A DNA stretch of 64,000 nt from Glycine soja (lineage: Eukaryota > Streptophyta > Magnoliopsida > Fabales > Fabaceae): contig NC_041012.1 of NCBI RefSeq assembly GCF_004193775.1, positions 14,777,223-14,841,222 on the forward strand. Direction: 5' to 3'. Shown piece after piece: positions 1 through 12,752 of this stretch. The position numbers were made by a program, and so were the translations under genes. The notes under the pieces were generated by a model. The model searched no databases and was not told where the DNA came from. It was given only the letters and a program-made list of their open reading frames with translations. How positions within the stretch are numbered: the stretch's first letter is position 1; each line of letters starts with the position of its first letter.

Positions 1-1640
1 CTTAAGAAAAGAGTAAGGTAGTTAGTGAAGCATAAAAGGATTCAAGAGTGAGTGTTCTTGCGTAAGGTAGGTGACCTAAAGGATTATGGATGATAGTTGT
101 ATGATTAGCAAGATAAATCTTAGTTCTTTTTACCTTAATTTGGAAAAGTTTGTGGATGCTTCAAGGAATACCTTAGTACCTATTGTGGCCTTTATGTGTA
201 CCTGGTCATGACCACTATGTGTTCGTGGAATGTGTGACAGGATCTCATACCCTGAGTGTTGTGGTTTCAATGAATAGTGTTTAGTATGTTTCCAGTTAAG
301 TTGAATTATGGGGTATACCTTAAGGTTGTTATAGACCCTTGGGAATCATGTTCGTACTAAGAATTTCGCATGCATTTTAGTTAGATGATGTTGACCCTTA
401 GAGTATGTTATTTTTTAGGTGAGAGATAACTTTAAATCCTTCTTGGGTAGAAGTTGTTTTGAGATTGAATGAAACCTAAGATTAAGATAAAATTTCCTTA
501 ACCAGTAGTCGAACCAAAAGTTATTTTAGCATTCCTTGAATTAACCTTAATTCTAGTTGGAGATGACTCAAGTAAGTTTAAGTTTTCGGATGAGATCCTT
601 GTAAGGAGTAAGCCATAAGTTCATAGAGAATTCGACCACTGTAAACCATTGAGTGTTATCTTAGCCGCGTAGGTCCTTATTGGAGTAGTAAAATATTTGA
701 AATAATTTTTAAGTTTAGAAGAGTGCTTGTAGGAGGACAAATAGTGATAGATATTTTCTTGACAACTTAAGACTTATGAAAAGATTTATCCTGGGTAACC
801 ATGGTGTTCACCATAATGTTTTGAGAGACATTACCGTTAGTTTGATATATCGTGAGGACCTTTGGAGTTGAATTCGAGATAAAAGAGACGGGTAAAACTC
901 TCAACGGGTCAGTGTGTATTTGTTGATTTTATCTGCTTGATGGATGCTCATATATAGTTGTTACTTAGGGTGATGTTGTTTAAGTAAATTCAGTTGAATG
1001 AATTGAAGATTATTTATGTTCATGTTAACAATTTTATATTTTGTGTGTTTAGGGAAATTTGTGTTTGCCTGCATTTATGTGTTTACAATGTATATGTAAT
1101 TTTATTTTTAGGTGTAGTAGATATAATACTGTAGGTTTTGGGAACAACAAAGAATCTAAGTAAAAGACTTAAGTTAGGGATTATTAGACAAACATAGGTA
1201 GTATAAATACAAGCATTGTACAAAAATCCACAAACTTGATCCCACAAATTTGTAATTACTAGAATGATGAGTTCCCCAGTTAAATAACAACAACAAAACC
1301 AAAAATATAAATTAAAAAACTACGGAAGAAAATTTGGACCAAATATTGAGAGTTCTAACTTCCAAATCTCCAATCGGACACCAAATACGTAACTTATCTC
1401 GCATTATTATATGAGTTTAATGTTTATCTATTAATTTTATATTATCATTCTAATTATATATTATTGTTTAAAACATTTTTAAATATTTATTTTAAAAATT
1501 AAAAAGTTATTATATATAATAAATCGCTACCAACGTATCATTCATTATATATGGGGATGTGGCACTTTCATATATTCAATTTTTACAAACAAAAAGAAAC
1601 ATATAATTAAAATTGTTACAAAATTTAATAGTCAAGATCT
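1..1640. other. AT-rich intergenic sequence, no gene recognised
   Basis: No reading frame longer than about 60 codons and no recognisable protein or RNA family. The first 1.1 kb is less AT-rich than what follows and has the look of very old, unreadable repeat DNA, but I could not assign it. From about 1400 on the sequence is plain AT-rich spacer. Confidence 0.5.
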
Positions 1641-1655
1641 CCCATTGAAGACCTT

Positions 1656-2378
1656 GAGCTTAAACACTCTCTCTAATAGTAATATTTTACATAAAAATAA
1701 TAATAAATAATGATATTCATACTACAATTCTTACCACAAATTATACCAGAAGTACCACATCGGCAAAATATTTAAATCTTAATGTGAAAAAAAAAACAAA
1801 TCTCATCCCTTAACAGGTCAGAATTTACTTTTTAAATCTAAAAAAATAGGTTAGAAAAAAAAATCAAATTTTAATGGAAAAAAATAAATAAGATAAAAAC
1901 GGAATGAGTTTTGTTTGTTTTAATCATACTTGTTATTTTTTCGTTAAGATTTTATTTTTTTATTTTATTTTTGTTGACTAGGGATGAGATTTGTTTTTTT
2001 TTTCATTAAAATTTAAATATTTTGCTGACATGACAATTGTATAATTTGTTGTAAAAGTTGTAATATGAATATCATTATTAAAAATAATCAAAGAAGAGAG
2101 AATCTTCATAAACATGATCGGTCAAGAAAATTAATTATCCATAAAATTAATAAATATTTTGTAAATAACATGTAACGAAAAAGAACTTGATTATCAATAC
2201 CACATTGGTGGATTTCATCATTGGCACTTTTCATGATAAATTGATCTTGGCTACCCACTACACTTTGAATAATATCGACGATATTCTCAGGTAACAAATG
2301 TTATATCGACAAATATTTCATCATAGGCACTTTTTATGTAAAATACTACTATTAGAGAGAGTGTTTAAGCTCAAGGTT
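1656..2378. repeat. Nested inverted-repeat (foldback/MITE-like) element
   Basis: Two inverted repeats are nested here. The outer pair is about 40 bp: 1656-1697 and 2338-2378 are near-perfect reverse complements, both containing the run of CTCTCTCTAATAGT or its complement. The inner pair is about 100 bp: 1713-1810 and 1977-2083 are imperfect reverse complements, sharing GATATTCATA..., a T-run and GGATGAGATTTG. The central part has no coding capacity. This is the form of a non-autonomous foldback element or a MITE inside another. No clear target-site duplication was found, so the superfamily is open. Confidence 0.7.
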
Positions 2379-3837
2379 ATGTAAAATATCATTATTTTTT
2401 CACATTAAAATACTACTATTTTGTCGAGCTGGTTATTGAAGACCAAGCTGTATCTGTGATTCCAAATAGTCAAGGACAATGCTATCCATAAGACCTCCCA
2501 TTGTTTTTGCTTTTGACAAGTGGATAGTGATTACACATTTTTCTATATTTGTAAAAAATAAAAAAGAATGCATGTGTCAATGACATAATGACAGACAACA
2601 GAGAAAGTTACAGTACTTTTATTAGTCAGCAGCACACAAGAAAGAGCGAACGGGTCATCGGAAACAGGACATTTCAAAATTTTAACTCTTGATACGTAAG
2701 GAATGCTTGTTTTGTGATTGTGTGATACCATAAAACATTCTAGTCTAAATCCCTGGACATAATCTTCTAATAATAGTAATGATAATAATATAATTATAAT
2801 ACATGAGTGACCTAAATAGCTAGCTTAAGGTAGATGGGACTCGAGAAAGGCAAAAATGTATAATAGCAGAAACAAGGGACCAAAATTACCAGTGCCAAAA
2901 TTCGCAATAATAGTATCTTCACCATATCTGGCCTTCCTAAACAGTGAATCAGATGGAATTACCCCATCATTCCCTTCCAGGTCCATCAATTCCCACGAAT
3001 GAGTAGTGTGTAGTTTTCTTCCTTTTTGTTTTAGTGAATTTTTAACACAAAAAGTGAGACACCTGTGCAAAAAGTGAAAAGGAAATAAAAAAAACTCACC
3101 TAGTGACTCTAATAAAAATTCATAACTTCTTTTCTTAACTTTGATGTTGATCACCTTGAGCAAAAACTTCTCATTTGAGAGCCTCCTCAACAGTTCTCAT
3201 TGAGCTTGAGCAAAAACTCACCTGTGCTATTTTTTCCTTGTTTCTTAACATCGGGAAATGCCATATTTGTCTAAGTTAGATAGGGCATAACCCCTGTACC
3301 ACACACGCCTTCATTTTCGTTTTTGGTCGGGTGAGGGGTGATTTTTTTTAATTTTATTTATAAAACTTATAATATTACAGATATTATTGTCTAATCAAAA
3401 TTAGCATTGCATTTAAGCAATCATTATTTCATCAAGATAAATAAAATTAAATGTTGGTTTTGGTTAAAAATATACCTCCATCCGTAACGAGAATTTGGAT
3501 TTTTGAAATGCAATTAGATGCAACCGAAAACAGTAGTTGGAGTGCAGGAAGCTTTTAGTCACCTAATGATACTAAATCTAAGGTCCTATTTCATTGTCTT
3601 TAATTTTTTTTAAAGAATATTCGGTAAAATAGTAACGAAGACTTGTTAATTTATAATTAAATATAAACTTGTTTGATAAATATCAATTTGGAAAACAAAT
3701 TGAAATTAAAAAATATTTTTAAAAAGAAACCACTAAAACAAAACAAAAAATTCAATTGATTTTTTTTAAAAAGTTATGAATCAAGATCAAAGAGTTTGTT
3801 TGATTTTTAAAATAGTAACGTAGAGTCTGTTAGACTA
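2379..3837. other. Intergenic sequence with short duplicated segments
   Basis: No gene recognised. A 30-bp segment (about 3091-3120, ACTCACCTAGTGACTCTAAT and flanks) recurs immediately after the solo LTR at 6093-6122, so this spacer contains a dispersed duplication of the LTR's insertion-site neighbourhood. A minus-strand open stretch near 2880-3010 is exon-like in composition, but I do not recognise the protein and it has no start or splice signals I would defend. Confidence 0.4.
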
Positions 3838-3842
3838 AAACT

Positions 3843-6092
3843 TGTGACACCCTCTACCCCTCACATATATATTAATAAAGGAATAAAAATTCAAATATTA
3901 ATTAAAAGTATTTTTAAAACATTTTTAAATACAAGCTTTTCAAATGGGTAAAAGGCTCACATTCACTTTCTTCTACATCATATTCAAACTTGTCCAAATA
4001 AATAATAAAGTCATCTCGACTCAAAGAAAGTCATATAAGTCTCATACAATTAATATAGAACATATATCCTAATGTCACATCCTATCAGAGCGTGGTGTTC
4101 CCGTGTCCTCTAGCATGAGGTTCTTCATAGTCATCCACCTATTCATCTGCTCCCCCGAACACAAGTTCAAGATCATCACAGGATCCAAACACAACAACAC
4201 ACAGGGAGTGAGTTATCACATTCCTAGCTAATAGAGAAACAAGACAATTAAATATACGTATTATATAAATGAGATACCACTTGCTTAAACATAGCTCACG
4301 TAACTTCACCACTTCGTCATTCAAAATTCACTTTTCAATTATCAATCACATTACACAAAAATCCCACACTTCGATCAAGATATAATAACACATCAATTAG
4401 CAAGCATATGCAATAATTATGCTAAGACTCAATTCTATATGCAATGTGGTACCATGTCAGTGAAAAACCACCCTGGGGCGCTTAGGAGTACATAACAAGA
4501 CACACCACACAATGGGTTTGTCAGGTCACTCTCACTAAGTAAGATCATAGGGAGACCAGTCAGGGTCACGATGTTTTGCGAGAATGCTCCAACCATATGA
4601 GATCAGCATAGGCTTAAAGGAGCACTCAAACCCGGTGACCCCCAAGGCCTACACTCCGAAGAGTCCGTCAGGGCCTCTCCCTCCTGATTCAGGTCCAACC
4701 CCTAAAATAATTTCTTTTACATGCAGACACTGCTCATGAATTATACAATACCCACGACCTTACACTCGTGTTTTAAACACGTTCAACACAATTGCGCTAC
4801 GATTTAACACTGGTTCCTAAATAGGAAACCTACATTTTCTCTTTAACACTGCGCATCAACGCTTTTCTCAAGATAACGCTGGTCGGGTATTGTACAATTC
4901 ATAGCTTACAACACAAGTAATTTCACATCAAGTGTTAACTACACACTTATCCACAACTAGAACTCATTCACAATTTCACATCTCATAGTGTCACAATCCA
5001 CCATCACATGTTTACACGTATCTCACAAATTAACACATGTTCAACTTTACACTTATACTCAATCTCAATAACAATATTATAATCTCAAAGCAACATGTTA
5101 TTCTACAATTCATCACATACTCACAATTTGAATTATCATTTCATATCCTCAATATAACAATTTATATAAAAGACTATCACAACATGAGGACTAAAACCCC
5201 TCAAATAATATTACACAATTATATCCAAATCATAGGTCCAAATATACAAATATCAAGAGCACAATTTATCAAGCAATTTTCATCAGGACATCAATATTTT
5301 ATTTATAATCATAAAGGAAAAATTGCAATTTAACAAACATCCCAAAATAAAATCCCAATTTAATCCTCTAAGGATCCCTACACATGTTCTCACTAATCCC
5401 CAACTGTGAATAACTCATCCCTTACCTCTAAGCGGGCTCACGTGTCTTCAGCCAGCGATAGCAACATCTCTAGCGGTTCCCGGAAATTCTTTCAATTATT
5501 CATCCGACTGCTCCGATAGAATTCCCAAACGTCAGAGAGACGGAGAAGAGATTGAAACCTCCACTTGTACTGTCTTCATACGATTCCTTTTTCTCCCTCC
5601 ACGAATATTATCTCGCAAATCCCAACGGTGGAAGCGTGCGGAATTGAATTTCGAACAACATATCCAAATTTCAAAATAATCCAACGGTTAACGAAACCAG
5701 GATCGTAGTTTTACCAAGACAGCTCTGGGTTTCTACGGGAAAGAAAAAGGCTACAATGCGAAGGGTTTTTCTCTTAGTTCAGACATGATATCGAAATTAC
5801 CAACGGTGAGAATGCTCGGAATTGTGTTGCGAACATGATACTCAAATTTCACGACGATCCAACGGTGAACGGGTTCGAGATCGTTGTTTTTCTGAGACTG
5901 GTTTGGTGGGCTGCGAGAAAAAGAAAGGGTTTTGAGAGCAGAAGGGGAAAAACGAAAATGAGGCCAAAAGGAGGCAGATGACTTAACATAACTATCTATA
6001 CCTAGGGTACTCAGCCTATTATTTGCTCTATATTTATTTATTTATTACTAAAAAGCTTTTTAAATTTATTTACGAAAAATTGGGATGTTACA
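3843..6092 (-). mobile_element. Solo LTR of a Ty3/gypsy-type retrotransposon, 2250 bp
   Basis: The unit starts TGTGACACCC and ends GGGATGTTACA, so it has the TG...CA termini of an LTR. It is flanked by an identical 5-bp target duplication, AAACT, at 3838-3842 and 6093-6097. Read on the minus strand it starts TGTAACATCCC, a common start of plant gypsy LTRs; the orientation call rests only on that. There is no gag-pol, primer-binding site or second LTR, so it is most simply a solo LTR left by recombination between two LTRs. Short open frames inside it are not genes. Confidence 0.8.
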
Positions 6093-6639
6093 AAACTCAC
6101 CTAGTGACTCTAATAAAAATTCCAAGGCTTTCCCTTTGTCCCATTTAATAGTGGGGCGAATCTCTAGCAGCAAAACAAATGGCAATGAAAGTGAGACACC
6201 TCTCACTTCTTTTCTTACTTCTTTCAAACTAAATCAAACGCCCACTTAAAAAATAGATAAAAAGAAAACAGAACCATGGCCCACCTTTCTTCCTTGGGTA
6301 AGTCGAAGCTTTGGGTACTCCTTTAAAACTGATTTCACTTGGCGTGCCAGTTCACTCCATTTCTATGTATAGTGTGCATTTTGTTTAGACTTTTTCATGA
6401 AAAGAGAAATAAGTAGTCCATATAATTAAAAAAAGTTGGACAGGAACAAAAAACACTGCAAATAGTTACAAACGAATGTCTAAACTATAAAACATGGATG
6501 ATTTCATAGCTTATAGTTTGTACCTTTTCATCAACGCAACGAAAATGGACTGAAAGACAGAACTTGTTGTTCTCAACCAGAGCTCCAGGAGTTGATTTTG
6601 TCTTTTCAACTAATTGTTGATACACCTAAAAAAGTTGTA

Positions 6640-7013
6640 CCCAAAATAAATTACTTTTAACATTCTAGAAACAAAATCCATTTGGCTGGTTTTGGAACCT
6701 TACAAAATTACAGTATTCAAATTTGTCCAACAATTTTATTTCTAGGGTGTTGCCAAACTTATCATCAAAACTATATGATCTTCCTCAGTTTGATTTGAGT
6801 TCTAATCAGTTGTATGGTCCACTACCAGCATTTCCTCCCAATACAAATTTGTTGATTCTCTCTAGAAATAAGCTTTCTGAGCCAGTATCTTCATTGTGTA
6901 GCACATTGAGTAAAACTATACGATGCAAAATGGAACTGCCACTCCCTGAAATTGCTAAAATTGTGCATCTGCTGTCCCTGGAAAATCCATATTTCGTGAC
7001 TTTTCTGACATGA
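6640..7013 (+). pseudogene. Leucine-rich repeat receptor-like protein fragment
   Basis: About 95 codons read as extracellular LRRs of a plant receptor-like protein. LPQFDLSSNQLYGPLP fits the plant LRR consensus LxxLDLSxNxLxGxIP, and the next repeat reads NTNLLILSRNKLSEPV. Upstream bases (6690-6720) continue an LRR-like frame only after a frame change. There is no signal peptide, capping domain, transmembrane segment or C-terminal tail. A full-length receptor-like protein would be roughly 900-1000 residues, so this is under a tenth of one. Sequence after about 6910 loses the LRR pattern. It is an isolated fragment, likely a relic of a disease-resistance-type gene; the exact subfamily is uncertain. 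Confidence 0.6.
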
Positions 7014-8775
7014 AAACAAAATGTGATCCATTGAGTTTGCTTTTAACAATGTTCAATACATCAATCAGTCATTATCATATATAATACACAAAAATATTCC
7101 AGCCATTAACTTAAAAACAATAATCAAAGTCAAACTACCCGTACGTGTTTTTACATCTACCTCTAATCAATTTTTTTTTACCTAATTGATGTATTAAATT
7201 ATAGTTTAAAATTAACAGTACACATAACTTTGTGCGACCTATGGTATTGCCTATACTAGAACAGCACCCAAAAAAGCAAGCTAAGAAAAAGCCCAATCAG
7301 CTTTATTTCCAAAGCCATGATCAAATTAGGCTTCCTCTTTTCTTTTCTTGTTTAGGCTTCTGTTAATAGAACCAATTAGACACCTATGAACAAGTTATTA
7401 ACCAATTAGACACCTATATATGAACAGGTTATTAACCAATCGAACAAAGTTGCCGTCTCTCCGTAAGAGGTTACCTGTTCCACCTTGCTCTCACTACATA
7501 CACTGCGACCATTGTTCTCAATAATAACAACCCTTGAAACTGTCAACACCACAATAACATGAGAAGAAAAAAGAAGTGTTCCAATCGGCCAAGAGCTAAG
7601 TATTGATTTCTTGAAATAGTAACATTTATTTATGAAGATAATATTTTACAATAAATATTTTATAAGCATTAATCAGAAATAAAATTCCTAATTACATGAT
7701 AAAAAACAATATATTTGATAAAAAAATAATACATCAGTGACGTGATACTGTGCTGATAAGTGGACAGCTAGTAGGATTTTCAGGCCCTATCCCATCTCTG
7801 AATCGTGCAGCTTTATATTATATGATATCACTTCATGAGATGCTCCAAAACTTTCACAAACTAAGCCAATTCAATTTATGTGCATAGTACAATTATGGAC
7901 CATCATCTAACGATTTTTAGTGAGTAGGGTAGCTGCACGCCCTAAGGTACTAACTTACCTCTAGTTTTCGCACATGATAGAGGGACGGCTACAAATTTAG
8001 ATCATTTGCATTTTTCTTTTTTATATTATGATTGACATATGGAATTGAATTTTGATTGAAATTGTACACTATGATGATATGTGTAATATGGGTTAGGACA
8101 AAGATCAAGTTGAGATTATAAACTTAAGCTTAATCCAGATTAACATTCGTCAACGAAATTAGTTGTGGTTGTTGTTTCCTACAACAATTGATGGTGATTC
8201 GAAACTAGATTCATAGCCAATGGTTTGTGTATGAGGCCAAAAAATAAGACTATTGATGGTTTGTATTAGGGGTATCTCTTGCAATCATGGTTGAAGGGAT
8301 GTGTGAGATTGAACCTCCCCTTTCATTCGAAACAGGAGAAAACTTTGTTTTGTAATGCCAAAAATCACTTCATATAAAGTACAAGTCACGTTGTTGTCAC
8401 TTTGATGCAACTTTTGAGGGAAAAAAACAAAATAAATTATCCGTACGAGAGATTATAACTTTTTAATTATCTAATTATTGTATCTTATCAATCTTGCAAA
8501 TGTTGAAAGCATTTCAAACGACTTAAATTGCCCCAGCTGTCATCAACCTTATCTAGGTGCATTGGTGTAAAGGGGTTATTGAAATTGACAATAATAATGT
8601 AAGAAGTTGAATGAAGTATATTTTGTATACTTTGGCTTCTTACTTTGATAAGATATTTTGGCCTGTATGACTTAAGATCAAATTGACAATACTAGTTCAG
8701 ATATTGGAGATATTGCTTGTTTATAATAATGCAAGTGTTATATAAAAAAAAATACACCACTAATTAAAAATATCA
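7014..8775. other. Intergenic sequence; short tandem duplication near 7379-7441
   Basis: No gene recognised. At about 7379-7441 a unit of roughly 30 bp (ACCAATTAGACACCTAT... then ...GTTATTAACCAAT) is repeated in tandem about twice. The left end of the CACTA transposon that follows should lie in or beyond this stretch, but I see neither a CACTA terminus nor the palindromic subterminal repeats found at 22.5-23.1 kb, so that end appears to be lost. Confidence 0.4.
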
Positions 8776-9411
8776 TGGATAAACAATCTTCACCGATGAC
8801 AGTGCTTCAGACACATTAAGATTGCTAGTTGTGGGTCCAAATATGAATGTTCCAACTTGGAAGGGATATGATATCAATCAGTATTCTTTCTACACAAAGT
8901 CCCAGGATGATAAAAGTAGTGTGCAGAATAGCGGGGTCAGTGTTGATGGTCAACCAGAGCACTTTTGTAGTACTGCTGACAATAATCCCATTGAAGCTTG
9001 CATGCCTTACTATGGAGTCATTGAAGAGATTTGGGAGGTTGACTACGGTGAATTTAGAGTACCTCTTTCAAATGTAAGTGGGTCAATGGAAACACAGGTG
9101 TGCGTAAAGACAAAATGGGATTCACTTTAGTAGACCTTAAAAAAGTTGGTTACAAGGACGACCCATTCATAATGGCAGCGCAAGCTCGACAGGTGTTTTA
9201 TGTAGAAGATCCATGCGACTCTAGATGGGCAGTGGTTTTGCAAGGGAGAACAATTTGTATCAGTCACCATGTTGATGGATCAACACTTGATGTCACTGAC
9301 ATGCCATCTTTCTCCAAAGATATGCCTTCAAGTACTGTTGAACAAGAAGAGGATGATGTATATGCAAATCGTACTGATCATGACGAGGGTTTATGGGAGA
9401 ACATTCGTACG
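8776..9411 (+). pseudogene. CACTA transposon DUF4216 segment, frameshifted
   Basis: Translation from about 8785 gives LLVVGPNMNVPTWKGYDINQ and then YYGVIEEIWEVDYGEFRVP, the pattern of the DUF4216 domain that follows the transposase in plant CACTA proteins. At about 9064-9069 one base is missing in a T-run: the frame breaks after EFRVPL and resumes one frame over as KCKWVNGNTGVRKDKMGFTL, then continues through DDPFIMAAQARQVFYVEDP to about 9411. Upstream of 8776 an in-frame stop closes the frame and no catalytic transposase sequence is seen. The role of DUF4216 is not known to me. This copy cannot make the protein without repair. Confidence 0.8.
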
Positions 9412-9553
9412 TAACTATGTAAGCACAACCATATAAGTATTACTTAACATTTCTAACATTAGTCATGCATAAATTGCTAAGTTGTTTTGAAAATCATGCA
9501 CCCTATTACATCATTGAATTTGACATATTTATAACACTTGTTTTTTTCCGCAG

Positions 9554-11408
9554 GGCCATGGCAACACCACCACCGTCCCCGCCACAATCAGAAAACCCTC
9601 CTGAGGTTACTTCAAAAAGGACAAGACAATCCACGAGGCTCAGAAGTTTGACGTCTAGATGCTTAGATGGCCCACGGCCAGTTGTGAACGTGAATCCGGC
9701 TACAGGTAGAGGGTCAGGGCCTCATAAAGAGAAATTTTACAGTTATTTAGGGGTTGTCGCAAGGGAAAAAGTTCCTATTGTACACGCGAATTGGAATGTT
9801 GTCCCCGACGATCTAAAGAGCTTAATATGGAAAGATATTTTGGTAAGTAATTCTAAATACACTTGTATTCATGATTTTGTTGTTAATTTACTTTTAAAGG
9901 ATTCATTTACATACTGTTACATAACTCCTTTTGTTGTGCAGCGCAAATTTGATATCCCTGAAGGTGAAAATGCAAAAAAAAGGTGATGTCAACAGTTGCA
10001 GCAAGATGGAGGCAATTTAAGTCTTCATTGACTTCAAAATTTGTCTTTGTTGACAATGAAGGTCAGCAAATATCTGATCCTACAGTCAAGTAAGGCCTTG
10101 ATCCAGAAACATGGGCGGAATTTGCAAAAAGCCGCAAAACTCCTAATTGGCAGGTTTGATTAAGTATTTCTGTATCTGCAATAATCGATTCAATTTTTGC
10201 TTTCGTTGTTTTGTAACATATATATGTCTAGTACAAGCTTGTCTTTTTAAGGGTATACGAAAGAAGGCCTAGGAAATTCAAAAATTTAATGACTGCCCTC
10301 ACGTACTGTCTTGTGGGGGGTATGAACTGCTTGACAAGAAACTTATGGAGGAGAAGAGCAAGCGTGGACATAAGGAACATTCGTGTACTGAAAGCCCAAC
10401 ACTCAACGTCGACTCACCATCCCCAGTTGCAAGACACTTGAAGTGGAAGATCGCCCGCACTAAGCGGCATGGCCAAATGACGTCTGAAGTGGCACAAGAA
10501 ATTGCAGACAAAATTGTGAGTTCATATATTTTTTTGGTTACTGTCATTGGCAAATAATGGTTAGCTAACCTAGTCAAAATTATTTTATTCAAATTCAACA
10601 ATTGTATATGCATGCAGGATTCATTACAGGAACAAGCAACACAGGGGAGTTTTGTTCCTCATGGGCGACAGGACATACTCAACACGGCCCTTGGCCGACC
10701 TGAGCATCCAGGTCGTGCTCGCGTCGCAGAGACAGGTGTCACAATAAGCCAATACTTTGGCCAAGCCTCACGTGCTTCTAGCACATCGTCACCATCGATC
10801 AACCAACAACAATTGGCTGATATCATCGGTGGAATTAAGGATGACATAAGAAAGCAGCTACAAGATGAGATGAGAAAAGAGGTACAGGATGAGATAAGAA
10901 AGGAGGTACAACAAGAACACAAGCAGCAACAAGAGGCTTGGATGAGGGCAGTTGAAGAAAAACAGTGGCAAAATTTGGAGATGATGAAGCAAGAGTTAAA
11001 AAAATCATTGAAAGTAGAGCTATCTCATATTGCATCACATCAGTCAACCCTCATTGAGGCGCCAGAAATACAAGCTCTACTTGTGCGTGTTAGCACAAAG
11101 GGTAGCTGCACTGGACCTGAAGGAAGCGGATTACTTAAAGAGCTTTTGAATGGTGATGACGATCTGATGGGCTTGTTCGTAGTTGTTGGGGAAAATACTG
11201 TGCTTGCAGGCTTGGGAAAAGTGTTTGAGAATTCATCCACCATACATAATGTTCGTTATGAAAATGATGTTGTTAAGGTTCAGGTTGTCAGAACATACAT
11301 GCCTCACGCCGAGGTCCCTATTCCTACATCAGAGGTTCATTATCTTGAGCAGGCCGTTGGCACATTCGTCGCATGGCTGACACATCTTGTTAGGGAAGTA
11401 ACTAATGA
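9554..11408 (+). pseudogene. CACTA transposase_24 (Ptta/En/Spm) segment, broken
   Basis: Exon-like blocks at about 9554-9847, 9942-10153, 10258-10515 and 10618-11408 translate to a Pro/Arg-rich start (MATPPPSPPQSENPP), then [51 protein letters not shown] and GSFVPHGRQDILNTALGRPE. This is the plant transposase_24 family encoded next to TNP2 in CACTA elements. The last block has a charged coiled-coil-like stretch (10830-11010, RKEVQDEIRKEVQQEHKQQQ). Damage: one A is missing from an A-run near 9973-9980, and in-frame stops lie at 10091-10093 (before GLDPETW) and 10270-10272 (before EIQKFNDCPH). Introns have GT donors and AG acceptors. It lies between DUF4216 and the protease, on the same strand. 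Confidence 0.8.
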
Positions 11409-11488
11409 GGTTAGTTTTTTTCTCCTATGAATCTGTTCTATTTGTTGACATGCTTCTTCATGCTGTACACTAACTTCAATTATCATAG

Positions 11489-12752
11489 GTGGTCGTAGGA
11501 CCCGATAAGTTTCCATCAAAGTCTGTTGGAGAGCTGAACAGGTTAACATCTGTGGCCACAGATGACCCACTGGGAGAATTGGTTAAGAAGTCATATGTGG
11601 TTTACACAAAGCCAATGGAGTTGGCATGGGACGGGGCGAAATTTGGGTTACCTAATGCCTCAAATGGTTTTTTCATCACACATGCAGATGTGACTGAAAT
11701 AATTTTAGGTGACAAATGTTTAAACATATTTGTACTGCAGCTGTGGATGATGTAAGTAAATCATATTATTTGACTGGTTGTCATATCTTATTGTACACTC
11801 CATATTTGTCTAAGAATATTGTTGATTGTGTTTAAAACAGGTTTATGAATGATTGGAGTACAAGCATTGGTTTTTCTCCAGTGTACGGTTTCCTTGAGCC
11901 CCAGTCTATACGCTGCACAAAGGACACGCGTGAAGAATGTCAAAAGTACATAGAAACGTGGGTCAAGGAGTCACATCGAGAAATCTACTTAGGACCTTAC
12001 TTCAATCAGTAAGTCTATTCATGTGGTTGTTATCAATGTGTTTGCATCAGTTTGATGGTGAATTTCATGTTGTTGACTTCAGGGCACATTGGAAACTTCT
12101 TGTGTTGTGTCCACGAGAGAACATTAAGTATGGTTCTATTCTGTACGAAGAAAGCCTAATGTTCACATTAGGTTCGTAGTGAACAAGTACTTCGCAACCT
12201 TATTCAATTTAGCATTGGTCATTACTTGTAGTTTACTACTCAAAACATTACATGTTAACTTCGGCTTTTGTTATTGTCAAATTTAGTGCAATGAAGAAAA
12301 TATGCAGTAATCTCCAAGGCAAGGACAATGCACCTCCACCTCCACCTCAATGGATTAAGGCTAAGGTATGTTGTAATCCCTGTTTTTTTTGAAAATTTGA
12401 AATAAGTCTGATGTTTCAATTGGAATGATCCAGCATTTATTGAGCGCTTATATTGCATGTAGAGCCATGTACAACAAGGAGCATATGAGTGTGGATATTA
12501 TGTGATGCATTGGATGTGGTGCATCGTTAGTGCCGGTTTGAAAAATGAACTCCACAACGTATGTCCTCTATTAGACTAACAAATCAATTTGTGAAGTATG
12601 AAATCGTACTTAAATGGTTGACGTACTAACTAAATTTTATTTTCTTCCCCTTGGTAGTATTTTTTAGATGGAACAACATTAGACACTGACACCATGACGA
12701 CAATACACAAGAAATGGGCAGCCTATTTTCTAGAAGTTGGAAAATGGATGTA
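11489..12752 (+). pseudogene. CACTA Ulp1-type (C48) protease segment, frameshifted
   Basis: Exons at about 11489-11751, 11841-12008, 12083-12175, 12287-12366, 12463-12558 and 12659-12752 encode the C-terminal Ulp1-like cysteine protease often carried by plant CACTA elements; in the wider family it cleaves SUMO-type conjugates. The His block reads AHWKLLVLCPRENI and the Cys block reads GAYECGYYVMHWMW, so the likely catalytic His and Cys are visible. It ends with KKWAAYFLEVGKWM and TAA. A base is missing near 12128, after PRENIK: the expected VWFYSVRRKPNVHI continues in another frame. Splice borders look normal (for example GTAAGT after 12008 and GTATGT after 12366). The frameshift makes this a pseudogene. 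Confidence 0.8.

Larger units (their letters stand above)
8776..12752 (+). mobile_element. CACTA (En/Spm) transposon, broken 3' coding region
   Basis: Three coding blocks lie in the order usual for the distal half of plant CACTA elements: a DUF4216 segment, a transposase_24 (Ptta/En/Spm) segment and a Ulp1-type C48 protease segment. The TNP2-like catalytic transposase domain that should precede DUF4216 is absent. Each block carries frameshifts or stop codons. The palindromic array at 22.5-23.1 kb may be the right end of the same element, which would make the whole remnant about 14.3 kb. That link is inferred from order, orientation and repeat type, not proven. Confidence 0.8.

Noticed and set aside
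2825..3190. 121-codon minus-strand open frame
   Set aside because: Only its middle looks exon-like. No recognised domain, no defensible start, and part of it overlaps the duplicated 30-bp repeat.
4139..5333. Open frames of 61 and 98 codons
   Set aside because: They lie inside the solo LTR and show no protein family.
8847..9077. Second frame overlapping the DUF4216 segment
   Set aside because: A shadow frame; the recognisable DUF4216 motifs are in the other frames.
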